In this document: piece after piece, positions 1-11,236 of the stretch
How the letters are laid out: each line of letters begins with the position of its first letter
Position numbering within the stretch: the stretch's first letter is position 1
From: Mortierella alpina
Taxonomy: Eukaryota > Mortierellomycota > Mortierellomycetes > Mortierellales > Mortierellaceae
Length of the DNA stretch: 64,000 nucleotides
Assembly: GCA_029449245.1 (NCBI GenBank)
Contig: JANATF010000003.1
Location: 3,348,001-3,412,000, forward strand
Reading direction: 5' to 3'
Notes under the pieces: model-generated
Databases searched by the model: none
The model's input: only the letters and a program-made list of their open reading frames with translations
Told to the model about the DNA's origin: nothing
Program-made: the position numbers and the translations under genes

Positions 1-1101
1 GGGACACCGCTCTCTGACGCGGCTGTACTCCCGTTGCCCTGTTGTATGTCATCACAGCAGAGTCATGCAAACCAGGCCAAAAAGCTTGCCTGCTTTAGTA
101 CCGCGCTCTGCTTTAGTTCGGTGTAATGTACTGCTGCGTTCGCTTCGCTCCTCTGCTGTCTCGTGCCTCCTTGTCCTGCGCCCTTATTTTTATCTTGTAT
201 CGTTTTTTGTGTTTTCCTCCTGATGCAATTGCTCAACCAAACCGTGTGCCAGTGAAGCCTTTCTTTTCCATTCCACACACCTTCCGTCTGCATCGTGCAT
301 CATCTCCCATCGGACATCGGGCATCGGGCATTCTCTCTCAGCAGGTATGCTACCACATCTCAGCACGCTGTTTCTTTTCCTCTCGCTCGTCCTCTTTTGC
401 CCGCTGGCCCATACGTACTTGTGGGCTTGTAAATGACAGCGGAACCCGCTTGGCTGAGTCTTAGAATGGCTTTTCTCCTTCGCCTCCCAACCGCCCTTCC
501 TTCTCTGCTGCGAAGGACCAGCCTTTTTTTTTTTGAGTTAGCGTGCACCGCGCCGACCCACGGAGTGTCCCACGTCGGGCATCGTCTGCCTGTGCTCGTG
601 GAGAGTGTTTGCCCAGTGAGTGCCCCCCCTATTTTCCTCTGTTTGCCGTGCCTTGTCTGCCTTGACCAGTCTGCCTGCCTCTTGGACTCGATATCGTTTT
701 TCTCTTGTGCGTTCCCATCCTCCCCCCCCTCTCCGCGCAATATCAGAACTGATCCAGAGCAACCCTGCCGTCTGTCTATTGTTCTATTCTCAACCCCTCT
801 CTCTCTCTCACTCTCTCTCTCTCTCTCTCTTACTCTCTCACTCACTCACTCTTTTATCTTTCTCTCTCTCTCACTCTTTCTCACTTTCTCTCTCACACCC
901 TCTCCCATTCTCTCTCTCTCGTTCTCTCTCTCTCGCCCATTCCTCTCCTTCCTCACTTTGCCCTTTCTAATTCTACTTGATTCTCAACCTCGGAACGGAA
1001 CTAGGTCCTCATTCACACAACAGTCGTCTGCATCCCCCTCCCATACATCGCCTGGAGATCCCCTTGTTCTTATTTAATCAAGCGTGCCAGCGTGCCCAAC
1101 C
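1..1101. other. Upstream region of the forkhead gene, CT-rich
   Basis: No convincing gene is seen. The stretch is pyrimidine-rich and contains a CT/CTCACT simple repeat at about 796-950. ORFs that run through it are made of Ser/Leu codons from that repeat and look spurious. It probably holds the promoter and 5' leader of the gene starting at 1102. Confidence 0.6.
796..950. repeat. CT-rich microsatellite
   Basis: Imperfect (CT)n/(CTCA)n simple sequence on the plus strand, about 150 to 300 bases upstream of the forkhead start codon. Pyrimidine tracts upstream of start codons are common in fungal promoters, so it may lie in the promoter or 5' UTR. No function is demonstrated. Confidence 0.8.
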
Positions 1102-4100
1102 ATGCCTATCGTCTTCAACAACGACACAACTCATAATAAGAACGACGACTCCCACCCTGCACACGACCCTGTCTACACACGCTCAGCCATCGCAAAGAGG
1201 ACCCTGAACTCTGGTGGCCTCTCGAGGCTCAAGAGGGAGGCAGGGACTCTTTCGCATCACCATTCTCACCTTCCCCTCTGCGACCATGACCACGACCACG
1301 ACCATGACCAGGATATGCATGCTAGCCCCAATCCACTCCAGAAGTACGGCCACTCCACGCCGTCAGAGACAACGGACCTCGAGCCAGCCCACTCGAGTGA
1401 GCAGGAGTCAGTAAGGCATACTGACGTAGAGTGCAGTGGACCGACTTTCTCACTCCGCCATCTCCGCCAAGGAGACGACGCAGAGCCAGGAATACAGAAG
1501 CAAAACTACCTCAACGACGCTCACCCCTTCCTGCACAACCCGGCCGAGCGCGATCGTGCCACTTCCTCTCCTTCGCCTTCGCTCTCACCCTGTCCCTCCA
1601 CTTGCTCGTCATTATCGGCCACCTCCAGCCCCTCGTCCCCCCACCAAGCCCATGAACTCTTGCCGCGGCACAGATCGCCGTCTCCGTCTGCACCAACAGA
1701 GACCGCCATAATACCCTTGTCTCCACCTGCCAGTGCCAGTGCCAGTGCCAGTACCACCTCTCCTTCACCGTCTGCCCTTTCTGCCTCGACCCCATTGGAC
1801 CCACAGACTCGCCCAATGGATGCTCCGGCCTCACCTTCCGCGCCCGTGCGGACGCCCTTGCTCTCCAGTCAAAAACGGGGTAGCGAGAGTGGACGACCCG
1901 AGCACCTTTCCAAAAGAAGAAGATCAATGGACAGCCTCCGCCAGTTGCCTTTGCCTTTGGAGAATGCAGATGGGCCATGCAAGGGGGAGTGTGCTGCTTG
2001 CCCCTTGTCGCCCTTGCCGGCCGTCAGTGCCACCTCTGGCAGGACTGAAACCACCACAATGACCGCTGCGCTCGGCTTGGGTCATGTCTCTGATAGTGGC
2101 AGCAGGCCAGCCTCTGGCGGCAGCCTGCTCCTGGCGCATGACGACGCGTCAGAGACGGCGCCAGAGGGGGTCTGCGAAAGCGATCCCGTCCTTCCCAGCC
2201 CGCCAGCCATTGAGGTCCAGGACATTAGCCAGAAGCCAGCCATCTCGTACGCAACCCTCATCAGCCAGGCCATCCTCGAGTCGACGAGAATGAAGTTGAC
2301 GCTCGGAGACATCTACTCGTGGATCATGACCAACTATCCGTACTATCGCTATTCCTCCAGCGGATGGCAGGTATGTCTTTTTTTTTTTTTTTGCTTTTTG
2401 AACGCATATTTGGTGTAACATGCAGATGCTGAGATGTTATTGTCTATTGAGTGAGGGGTTGCTAATTCGATGTTCATATACTATTTCTCGCGCCTTTTTT
2501 AGAACTCTATTCGTCATAACCTGTCGCTGAACAAGGCCTTTCTCAAGCTAGATCGCACGCAAGACGAGCCCGGCAAGGGCTGCTTTTGGACCCTGCATGA
2601 GGACGCCAAGGAATTGTGCGCAGCAGCGACTCTGTGCAAGAAAAGAAAGGGATCCTCCGACAGGAACACTCCTGCGTCCATTGAACACGACGCATCCTTG
2701 AATGCAGCCGTGGCTGCTCGGTCAAAGGGCTCCATGCTTCCAAAACTGGACTGCAGGGCTTCAGGCCTACCACCATCACGATCGCAACCTGCAGTCGAAT
2801 CAGTACCTTCTCCTGCAGCCTCTGAGGATGCAGAGGACGTCAAGAGTCCTCGTCGCAGTGGCCGTGCTCGACGACCCCCTCGACACAAAGAAGCAGAGGA
2901 TTATGTCGTTCACCATGCTCGTCAACCCTCTCTGTCTGGATTGTCCCTATCGACGCCTCCTTCTTCGCCCGCGCCCTTTGCACAGGATCCAACGATGAAC
3001 TCAACTACTGCCTCCACTCGAAAAAGAGCGGGCTCTGTCAGGATGGAAAGGAGTTCGTTTGCATCAGCATCGGCATCAGCATCAGCATCAGCATCGTTGC
3101 CCAACTCTGGCGACGGGGAGCGTTCGGCAGTAGCAGAGATTGATACACTCGGAACAGCAGTAACTGCCAGGTCTTCATCCGCAGGGAGCAGTCCTGCCCC
3201 TGAATCAGCTCCCTCTTTGCGCACTGCAACAGTAGCCACCAATGGTAGATCCATCTCAGAGGCAGAACTGACAGCCATTCCAGGAGTGGTGACCTCACAG
3301 CGGGTTCGACGACCACCTCAGAATCTGGCGGAATTTGTGTCCTCGGAAGACTTTAAGGCAACGCCGTTTGGTTGCAACAAAAGGAGTCTTCAGCCCTCCA
3401 TGTCTTCATCGTCGTTGGGTGGCACTGCGGCGACAGCGGAAGGGAGTCGAACAGCGGGGAAGAGGGAAAAGAAACGCAGCAAGTCGGAAGGCCAGCTTTG
3501 GTGCAGCAACAGTGGCAAGAAGGCGGCAGCCACAGCAGCAGAATCAGATATGGACAGCAGAGACGGCACGGCGAAGGGACGAGGCATGAAGGACAGAGAC
3601 GAGACGGCAGGACTAGACTGGACATCTCCATCGTCCGACACGCAGCAGCAGCAGCAGCAGCAGCAAGGAGGTCAGCAGTTAGAATGTCAGCAGCTACCGG
3701 CGTCGGTGTCGCTGAGCGCTCTTAGCCACTCTAAGCGAGCGAGTCAGGACTTGCGGTGCTTTGGCCGTTCCAAGAAGGCGCAGCGGCGAGGACATTGCGA
3801 GCAATCGGCTCTGCGACGACGGATCTTTGAGCGGCGTCGACGGGAGGGACGACGAGAGATTATGGTGGCGTCGGAAGATGATTGGTCGGATTCAGATTTC
3901 GACTTCTTGAGGGACGAGGAGGAGAACTATCGGCTGATGCGGCTGCGGGTGGAGCGACTGCAGGTGGGAGACCGTCGTCTACGGAAGGGTGAAGAGGAGA
4001 ACGACGACGATGACGACGACGACGAGGAGGAGGAGGAGGAGCAGGAAGAGGAGGATGGAGGAAGAAAGCGCGTGAGCGGCGCGGAGGATGAGAAGATCAA

Positions 4101-4875
4101 GCTGCTGATGGACCCGTCTGTGATCAATTATGGGTTCGACAGCGGCGATGGAGAGTATATTCTGGACTACCACCAAGGCCCATTGTTCAACAATGTCACC
4201 TGGCCAGAGTTTTCGGATGTCAAGGACGACAAGACCGACAAGGATGACAAGGACCTTGTTGGCAATAGCAGCAGCAACGGAAGCAGCTGTCGCAACAAGT
4301 TGAACGGAGGCAGCAGTGGTGGTTCAGAAGCGACGCATGCATCTGGTGGCAGCCAGCCAGCTGTTGAGACTGGAGAGCAGGAGGTGGACCCGAGTGTTGT
4401 TGCAGAAGTGATCTCAGTCCTTGTTGGACGTGCGCAGCAGCAACAAGACTTGTCTCCACTGACCCCCATGTCCCCGTTGTCTCCTCTGTGCTCGCCGCCC
4501 AACGACACAGAACCTCGGGGGGCATGCATGGATGAGGCGGTCAGGGCCAAGGAGGTAGGGGACATGGAACAGGCATGGGCCTCGTTTGTGACCAAGTGTG
4601 CACCTGCGATGCAGGAATCTTCGTCCGCCAGCCGGCGATCGCCTGGACCTAGGTCGTCGATGGAAATGCACACACAGGACAAGATGGACAAGGGCAGCGG
4701 TGTTGGGATGGACCTCCCTTTACTGGTAGAGACGGAGCTGGTAGTGACGGCGGTTGCGGTCGAGTCGGATGTCCATATGGCCGACGCCGAGCAGGAGGAA
4801 GCAGGATGCGTGAGGACGGTGGTCAAGGAGGAGATTGAGGCCGAGGACTTTATCGGCTGGTCGCTGTGCGATTGA
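1102..4875 (+). CDS. Forkhead (FOX) transcription factor
   Basis: Two exons, 1102-2370 and 2503-4875, give about 1213 residues. The 132-nt intron (GTATGT...TTTTTTAG) interrupts the DNA-binding domain after GWQ, and the second exon resumes with the family hallmark NSIRHNLSLNKAF. The forkhead domain spans roughly residues 378-465: it starts KPAISYATLI, contains the wing/recognition-helix block and ends GCFWTLHEDA. The domain binds DNA as a winged helix, so the protein is a nuclear sequence-specific regulator. Outside the domain the chain is low complexity: His/Asp repeats, Ser-Ala repeats from GCATCA units (about 3059-3100), polyGln from CAG (about 3642-3665) and a long Asp/Glu run (about 4000-4050). 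I chose ATG 1102 because the in-frame codon at 1084 is GTG. The orthologue class (Fkh1/2, Fhl1, Hcm1) cannot be set by eye; no FHA domain is evident. Confidence 0.93.
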
Positions 4876-5198
4876 GACCACGCGAAGCAGATGTACAACA
4901 CAAACATACAGTAAAAGTGCCTGCATGGTGCACCCTTTTTTTCCCATTGTATTGCCTTCATATGAACACATAAAGGGAGCACCAGAGATGTTTTTCACGT
5001 ACACAGCATTAGTGGACGAATAACCGTTCGCCACACATTCGCACTGCACCATCCATCCATTCCCTGTCTCCATCTCCACGTTAAACACAACTGCCGCATC
5101 TGACATCTCATTCCTCCTCATCGCACTGTCCTTGCACTCGGAGAAAGGTGCGCCCACAGTCCACATCACCCCGCCTCGCGCACTCTCCTCACACTACC
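4876..5198. other. Intergenic, forkhead 3' end to HRD3 start
   Basis: A 323-bp spacer between two plus-strand genes. It should hold the forkhead 3' UTR and the HRD3 promoter. I see no coding or RNA signal in it. Confidence 0.6.
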
Positions 5199-8100
5199 AT
5201 GGCGCGGAGGAAACGTGTCGTCCTGACATGCACAGGTAACGAATGCCTTAGTCGAGACGCGGTAGAGCCATGTGCAGCTCCGTCATCGACCGTCGACAGT
5301 GCAAAGAGTAACCGCAGTACATATGTATATCTTTGTCGCCTCTCTCCTGCTTACACTTTCATACTCTTGCCTCCTCTTTCACTCGTCACGCCTCGCTCAT
5401 TGACTCGCCCCGCCCTGCTGCAGTCCTCTTCGCTGTCATACTGCTCGTGCGTGCGTCCGAGCCCTCGGCGGCGTCGGGTGGCACCGAGAAGCAAGGCTCC
5501 GGCCTCGGCATAGAAATGCTACAAGAAGATCCACACAGACAGGACAGGATCGAAGAAGGTAAAAAACCTCATGACCACTGCAAGCGTCGCGATCGTCTTT
5601 TGAGGGGTGTTGAACAAGGAAACTAAACGCCATGCTAACTACCAAAAAAACCCCCCGCGACACTAGGCAAAAAGGCTTTCCAGCAAGCCATGCAGTTGTT
5701 GGATTCCTCGCCAGTGAAGGTCCACGAGCGCGTCTTTTTCAGGCAAAAGTCATCCTTGGCAAGAACATTTTTGTCGGACGAGCTGCAGAAACAAAAAGGC
5801 TTGCTCCCAGCTGCGCTCCGTTTAGTCACGCAGGGAATTGTATCGCTCTTCAAATCCACACCTTCGTCAACGACAGCACCACCACCTTCTTCAGCAAAAG
5901 AGGATAAACAGGATAAACAGGAGACACAGGATGATCAGCTAGGTTCTGCGCCAATAACAAAATCGTCGCAAAGCAAGCATCGGGATCCCAACATTGCAAA
6001 AGCGATGGAACTATTGGAGCTGGCTGGCTACAAATATGACAACGACGATGCCCTTTGGACACTTGCCAACATTTATTTTGTAAGTCACCCCTGTAGCATC
6101 AGCATTGCACCTATGATTCTTATCCGGTCAGAAAGCAATATCTGACTCCTGTGTTTGCTAATTGCACGCACCTCAACCTTAGCATGGCCAATACAAGGCA
6201 AGACGCGATCTAGGACAGGCTTTTGACATGTACGCAGCATTAGCGGATAGGTCTGGAAACTCAACAGCGCAGCATATGGTTGGATTTATGTACTCGACAG
6301 GACTCGGGAACGTTGTGGAGCGAGACGAAGCCAAGGCCATGTTATACACGGCCTTTGCAGCGTGGATGAACAACAGTCCAGCGGCCTTGACTTTGGGATA
6401 CAAATACATGCTGGGCATCGGCACAAAGAAGAGCTGCAAGGAATCTGAGCTATATTACAAGCGCGCAGCCGATAAGGGTATGTTGGCAGGTTTAGACGGC
6501 ACCTAACCATTTCTCTATGACATACCCACACACAAACTCTCTCTCTCTGATGGACTCGAATCACTACTGGCCTCGCAACTGATCGCACATCACTACAACT
6601 CTCTGATGGATAGCATATAAACACTTTATCGATGGACCTCCACTTGGACGTACCATGCCACCAGCCAAGATCAGTCTAACGGACGAATATGGTGGTGCTT
6701 ATGGAGCAGGAGCCAGCGGACCAGGGGCTGCCCAGGGACAAGGCCAGGCAACTGACATCAAAGAGTTTATGGGCTTTCTTCGTTACAAGGCTGACCGCGA
6801 CAACCAGGAGGCACTGGATGCAAAGGTACGAATCTGGAAGAGAATATGAGCGCATTGAGATACGAGGACATGTATTCATATTCGGCGATGTTATATTATC
6901 CTTACCCTTCACACTTAGCTTCAACTCGGTGTCATCTATTACACAGGCACTGCTGGAGCAAGAACGACGGTTCAGCGCGACTATCAAAAGGCTGGAACAT
7001 ATTTGAAGTCTGTCGCAAACGCTTTCTTCACGCCCAAGATGACTACCGAGGCTTATATCTTGAAGGCTTCAGATCTAAAGTCCGCCGAGAATGCGGGCAA
7101 TGTGGGCATCGCAGCTGCTCTCCTAGGAAAGATGTATTGGCGTGGCGAAGGGTTTGAGGTTGACGAAAAGCAGGCATTGGATTGGTTCAAGAAAGGATCG
7201 CTTCTGGTAAGTGTCCAGGAAAGCTGGAAGAGTTGGTGTTTTCTTGTCCGCAAAAACAGTTGAATGAGGATGCTCACCATTACTCGGATTGAATTGTATG
7301 ACTCTAGAGCAATCCTGTGGCACTTAATGGCCTGGGAATGATGTATTTGAAAGGCGCAGCTGGACTGACCCCGAACCCTACAAAGGCGACAGAATACTTC
7401 AAGACAGCTGCTGATCTCAAGTTCTCAGATGCTCAAGTCAATATAGCCTTGATCTATGCACGTAAGTTGATCGAATACTCTGCCCCTTGTGTGGAGAAAA
7501 TGACCGTTCGAGCAGACAACTTACCTCAGTGCGAATGTTTTTTTTTTTTTTTTCCTGAATTCATTTTCCGTTTACAAAGAGGATCCCAAGCATCACACTG
7601 CGGCTTTCAACTACCTCTTGGAAGCAGCACAGCAGCAAAATTTCCAGGCGGTGTATCATCTTGGGGAGGCGTACTCTCATGGCCTTCTCGGTGTCGCCAA
7701 GAACTGCGAGAAGGCTTCGAGATATTTCAAGTATGTTGCAGAGCGTGGAGACTGGGACGACACTCTGTTTTCAGACGCCTACGAATCATACCAAGCTGGC
7801 GATGTCGAGTATGCCGCCATCTTGTATCTGTTGGCAGCAGAGCGCGGCATTGAAGTTGGGCAGTCCAACTTTGCTTGGATTCTCGATCGAGGTAAGCTAA
7901 GCATTCGGGAATTGTTCCAGGGATTGAGGATCTACAGAGACACAAAGAGGGAAAAATACCAAATGCTGATCTTTGTTTGCGAATATTTTGTTGTTTGCAA
8001 CTAGAACTTCCAACATCGCACTACTTGACCAAACTCACTTCGCCTGCTAGGACGGCTGTGGACGCCATTTCACAGTCGCCACTGGTGAGCCTGGCCTCGC

Positions 8101-9171
8101 CTTCGAGACTGTTGCAGATGGCGCTGGTCTACTGGACGCGGTCTGCCAATCAAGGAGATGTAGACGCGCGGGTCAAGATGGGCGACTATTACTTTTCAGG
8201 CATCGGGACAGATGTTGATTTTGGAAAGGCAACCGCATGCTATCGAGTCGCTGCTGAAGCTGACCGCTCGGCTATGGCGATGTGGAACTTGGGCTGGATG
8301 CATGAGAATGGAGTCGGTGTTCCCAAGGTATGGCACCACGGGAAAAAAAAAGAAAGAAAAGAAAGAGAGAGTCAAGGACACGCGTATTGGTTATGGAGTG
8401 AACGACTAGTTACCAATCAGTCATTGTGAACTACTCTTTTTTTCATACACTTTTTAGGACTTTTATTTGGCGAAACGATGGTATGATCGATCGCTTACGA
8501 CCAACCCAGGAGCGGTGATGCCTGTGACACTTTCGCTGGTCAAGTGGCATGCACGATACATCTGGAATTACCTGGCAGGAGGAGATATTGGAAGAAGCCC
8601 CAACTCGTTTTGGTCGTTTGGCGCAAAGTCCTCAGAATCGGATTCTGCTTCCTCATCCTCTTCATCTTCTGAGGGCCGGACGGATGAAGCGGCTCAGCGC
8701 GAGAACGAGGGCCACAATAACGATGGCAACAGTCGTGATGAGTTGACTTCGGGTTCTGAAGGCGGTAGTAGCGGTAGCAGCAGCAGCAGCAGGAGCGAGT
8801 GGGATCCGGAGGAGATCAACCGGATTGGGATGGAAAAGTGGAAACACGAGAGGCAGACAGGGCCTGGACAGGAGGATGAGTTTGACGAGACCGATCCGTT
8901 TCAGCAGCAACATCATAACCGACAGCAGCAGCAGGAGGAGGGGGATATGGAGGATGATCTCGTGGAGGGATTGGTCATCATCGGATTGTGCATGGTCGTC
9001 GGATATCTGATGTATGTGCGGCAGTTCAGGTTCGGAAACCAAGAGCAACAGCCAAATCAGAACCAGAACCAGAACCAGAACAACCCTCAGCAGCCACAGC
9101 CTCCAGTAGAGGGATTACCTGGAGACCCCAACGCGCCAGGACGTTTCGCGTATTATGCAGCCGGAGGATGA
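5199..9171 (+). CDS. HRD3/SEL1L-type ERAD adaptor, Sel1 repeats
   Basis: Ten exons: 5199-5235, 5424-5558, 5667-6079, 6183-6477, 6614-6825, 6919-7206, 7308-7461, 7580-7891, 8005-8327 and 8458-9171. They join in frame to about 960 residues. A basic start (MARRKRVVL) and a hydrophobic stretch ending near ASEPSAA form a signal peptide split by intron 1. The body is a chain of Sel1-like helical repeats with the signatures A..LG..Y..G and A..Y, for example LGWMHENGVGV and LGVIYYTGTAG. A single transmembrane helix lies near residues 894-912, followed by a short Gln/Asn/Pro tail. This is the architecture of HRD3/SEL1L, the lumenal substrate-receptor partner of the HRD1 ubiquitin ligase in ER-associated degradation. 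The segment before the membrane is Ser/Glu/Gln-rich. The exon 1 donor and the choice of acceptor at 7580 versus 7582 are the weakest splice calls. Confidence 0.88.
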
Positions 9172-9398
9172 ACACGCATTTGGACTCGATGCTGAAGAAA
9201 TAAAAAAAAAGAAAAATAGAAAGCTGCCAAGTCCCGCAATTGCAGTCAGAATATCTTTTTTTCCGCCGAAGACGGCCAGCCTGGGCAAAAAGTGCAAAAA
9301 AGAGAACTCATATCCGCAGCTTTCATTCAGACGAATGATCGCGAAGCGTACAGGATGCTTCAATTCGATGCGGTGAATAGATATCATAGTTCAAGAGT

Positions 9399-9469
9399 TG
9401 CGTGGTCCGGGAATCGAACCCGGGTCTACCGCGTGGCAGGCGGTAATTATACCACTAAACCAACCACGC
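9399..9469 (-). tRNA. tRNA-Gly (GCC)
   Basis: On the minus strand the sequence folds as a complete cloverleaf. The acceptor arms GCGTGGT/ACCACGC pair perfectly, the D-arm is of GTTTAGTGGTATAAT type, the anticodon stem is ACCGC/GCGGT and the loop CTGCCAC gives anticodon GCC. The T-arm is CCGGG TTCGATT CCCGG and the discriminator base is A (9399 on the plus strand). There is no intron. The B-box GGTTCGATTCC is intact, so it should be transcribed by RNA polymerase III. A 5'-truncated LINE lies about 150 bp from its 5' end. Confidence 0.97.
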
Positions 9470-9524
9470 ATCTGAAAATGGAGGAGGTTTAATATGTGTT
9501 ACACCGGTGAACAAATTCATTCAA

Positions 9525-9623
9525 TTAGAGAGGGTTGAGCTGGATATCGTCAATTAGAGATTTTGGGCTTAAAAGTGCCTTCAATAGTTTTTTTTTTCCA
9601 GGCTTTATGCGCGTTCCAACGGG
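9525..9623 (-). pseudogene. Distal fragment of a minus-strand ORF broken by the LINE
   Basis: On the minus strand this reads PVGTRIKPGKKKLLKALL, continues for about 18 more codons and stops at 9525-9527. The same residues PVGTRI, in the same frame, end the open stretch on the other side of the LINE (11054-11235). The two pieces were therefore one reading frame before insertion. I do not recognise the protein family. Confidence 0.6.
9607..9623. repeat. LINE target-site duplication, left copy (17 bp)
   Basis: ATGCGCGTTCCAACGGG, identical to 11054-11070. The next base differs between the copies (G here, C there), and the repeat brackets the LINE exactly, so it is a target-site duplication made by target-primed reverse transcription. 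Confidence 0.92.
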
Positions 9624-10846
9624 GACAACGCAGCAACTACGCAGGTCTATGGGCGGTCCTTCACCAAGTAGTTCTGGACAGAGCAGGATCAACAGAGGTG
9701 CAGTGGGTTCGCGGCCATAGCGACAATGCAGGCAATATAGTGGCAGACCGAGTGGCGACCCAGGCTGTAAGACAGAACACAGCACCGTGGACGGTGGACC
9801 TTCGCACACAACATGATATACAGCACTTTGCGCGTTTCCAGAGCGTCCTGGTTGAGACAGATCTACGCCAGATCCTCAAGCAACAATCCGTCATACGCCA
9901 CCATCAGTCATGGACGACACAACGACGAGTCAAGAGTGGCGTCAAGGACATCCATGACATCGAGTGGCGGTCTACACTGGCTCACATCCACAATCGCTGC
10001 TCCGTCCACTCGTTTTACAGCAGCGCCAAGGAGACCCATCAGCGCACACACCGTATCAAAACTCTGCATGGCATGCTACCCACGCTCAACAGCATGCAAG
10101 CGCGTCATCCCCACCTCTATCCACACTGCATCTGTCGCGGCTGTGAGCTAGAGGAAGAAGATAATCACCACCTCTGGAGCTGCGGCGCGCTGGATGACGT
10201 TAACACGGTCATTTGGGAGGCTGCACTGGCACGCATTGATGGCTGGGGTCAGACTGCAACGGTCAAATACAACAAAGCGCACGAGGAGACGCAGGTCGAG
10301 TGGGCCTGTCCATCTTCGAGCAACAATATCCAAGGGCTGTCGAGCATTATCGGCGCTCGCGAGGTGCTTTTGGGCGAAGGTGTACCAGACTGCCATCCGG
10401 ATCCCAAATGGACGGTCGCGGACCTCTACCGAGGGATTACCCCTATTAGCCTCATTCAGGAGTGGGGCAACCTCTTTGCCACCCCAAAATCAATCTCGCA
10501 ATCCGTCATCCACAAGTTCGTTGGGTACCTGGCCGAGCAGGCCACCGAGCTGATATGGAAGCCCCGATGTAAAGCCACCATTGCCTGGGAACGAGAGCAA
10601 GGCATCACACCAGCCCAGAAGAGGGCCGTCTATCACGGACCCAGAGGCGACTGGAGCGCAGGGTACGGGTTCAAGTTCAGTATGGATCACTGCCCGTGCA
10701 GCCATTTGCTCGTCGACCACCATAACGGCCAATGCCCAGGCCCAGTCCGTGACCCACTCGCAGCGGACCACACACTTTTGGAGTGCTGGCTGGGAAAGCA
10801 GCACAGGACCACCATGGAGGGAGTAGGGAAGATACCCTTTTTATAA
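9624..10846 (+). pseudogene. LINE ORF2 fragment: RNase H tail and C-terminal region
   Basis: The open frame of about 407 codons has no start codon of its own; coding sequence begins at the 5' truncation (RSNYAGLWAVLHQ, the RNase H helix before the catalytic loop). After RNase H come a basic segment, a CxC-x11-HH..C cluster around 10120-10180, and a further Cys/His-rich tail (DHCPCSHLLVDHHNGQCPG). It has no internal stops, which fits a young copy. Codons before 9607 in the same frame belong to the target site and are not LINE. Confidence 0.82.
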
Positions 10847-11053
10847 CAGCAACCTTCGTCCGTTAGACACGCTGATGAGGCGTGGCAATAGTCGCGCGGG
10901 CCTGAGGGGTTGGAACCCAGGGAACGTGACTTGTCTTATGATGACTAGGACTCGATCCAAGGAGGATGGAATGGATGGTAGATCTTTGCCAGGTAGTTCT
11001 TAAGATTCGTAGCGTCATTCGACTTGAGAGGCATATTGTTATAAAAAAAAAAA
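9624..11053 (+). mobile_element. 5'-truncated non-LTR (LINE) retrotransposon
   Basis: The element runs from the left 17-bp duplication to a 12-A tail (11043-11054) and then the right duplication. It contains only the 3' end of ORF2 (open to 10846) and about 196 bases of 3' UTR. The coding part has the end of an RNase H domain (block VQWVRGHSDNAGNIVADRVA, with its late catalytic Asp) and a cysteine/histidine segment near C.C...EEDNHHLWSC, the C-terminal zinc-knuckle region of many LINE polymerases. Endonuclease and reverse transcriptase are absent, so this copy cannot move on its own. Perfect target duplications, a clean A tail and an open frame argue for a recent insertion. Confidence 0.88.
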
Positions 11054-11070
11054 ATGCGCGTTCCAACGGG
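11054..11070. repeat. LINE target-site duplication, right copy (17 bp)
   Basis: Perfect copy of 9607-9623. Its first A overlaps the last base of the element's A tail, so the boundary is ambiguous by one base. Confidence 0.92.
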
Positions 11071-11235
11071 CTCCTCAGTCTTCAAATCAGAGAGTAAGAT
11101 ATCCAAGTAATAGTCAGGAGCATGGATAACAATGCAGCTCGCCCTGTGAAGGTCTTGGACTCTTGAGAGTGGCAAGAGATCGAGGATGAAAGACTCTAGC
11201 ACTCTTGCGCAAACTGTTGTACACTTCGACCACAC
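11054..11235 (-). pseudogene. Proximal fragment of the same interrupted ORF
   Basis: The minus-strand frame reads LESFILDLLPLSRVQDLHRA, continues through ILLSDLKTEEPVGTRI and then runs into the LINE A tail as poly-Phe. Together with 9525-9606 it gives an open frame of at least 80 codons at the pre-insertion locus. It lies directly downstream of CWH43 on the same strand, in a different frame from the CWH43 stop, so it is not a CWH43 extension. It may be the last exon of a small gene or a relic. Function unknown. Confidence 0.5.
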
Positions 11236-11236
11236 T

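Noticed and set aside
433-1077. 214-codon plus-strand frame in the forkhead leader
   Set aside because: Its Leu/Ser run is a translated CT microsatellite and it ends just before the real start.
4000-4176. Minus-strand Ser/Val-rich frames opposite the acidic run of the forkhead gene
   Set aside because: Shadows of Asp/Glu codon repeats.
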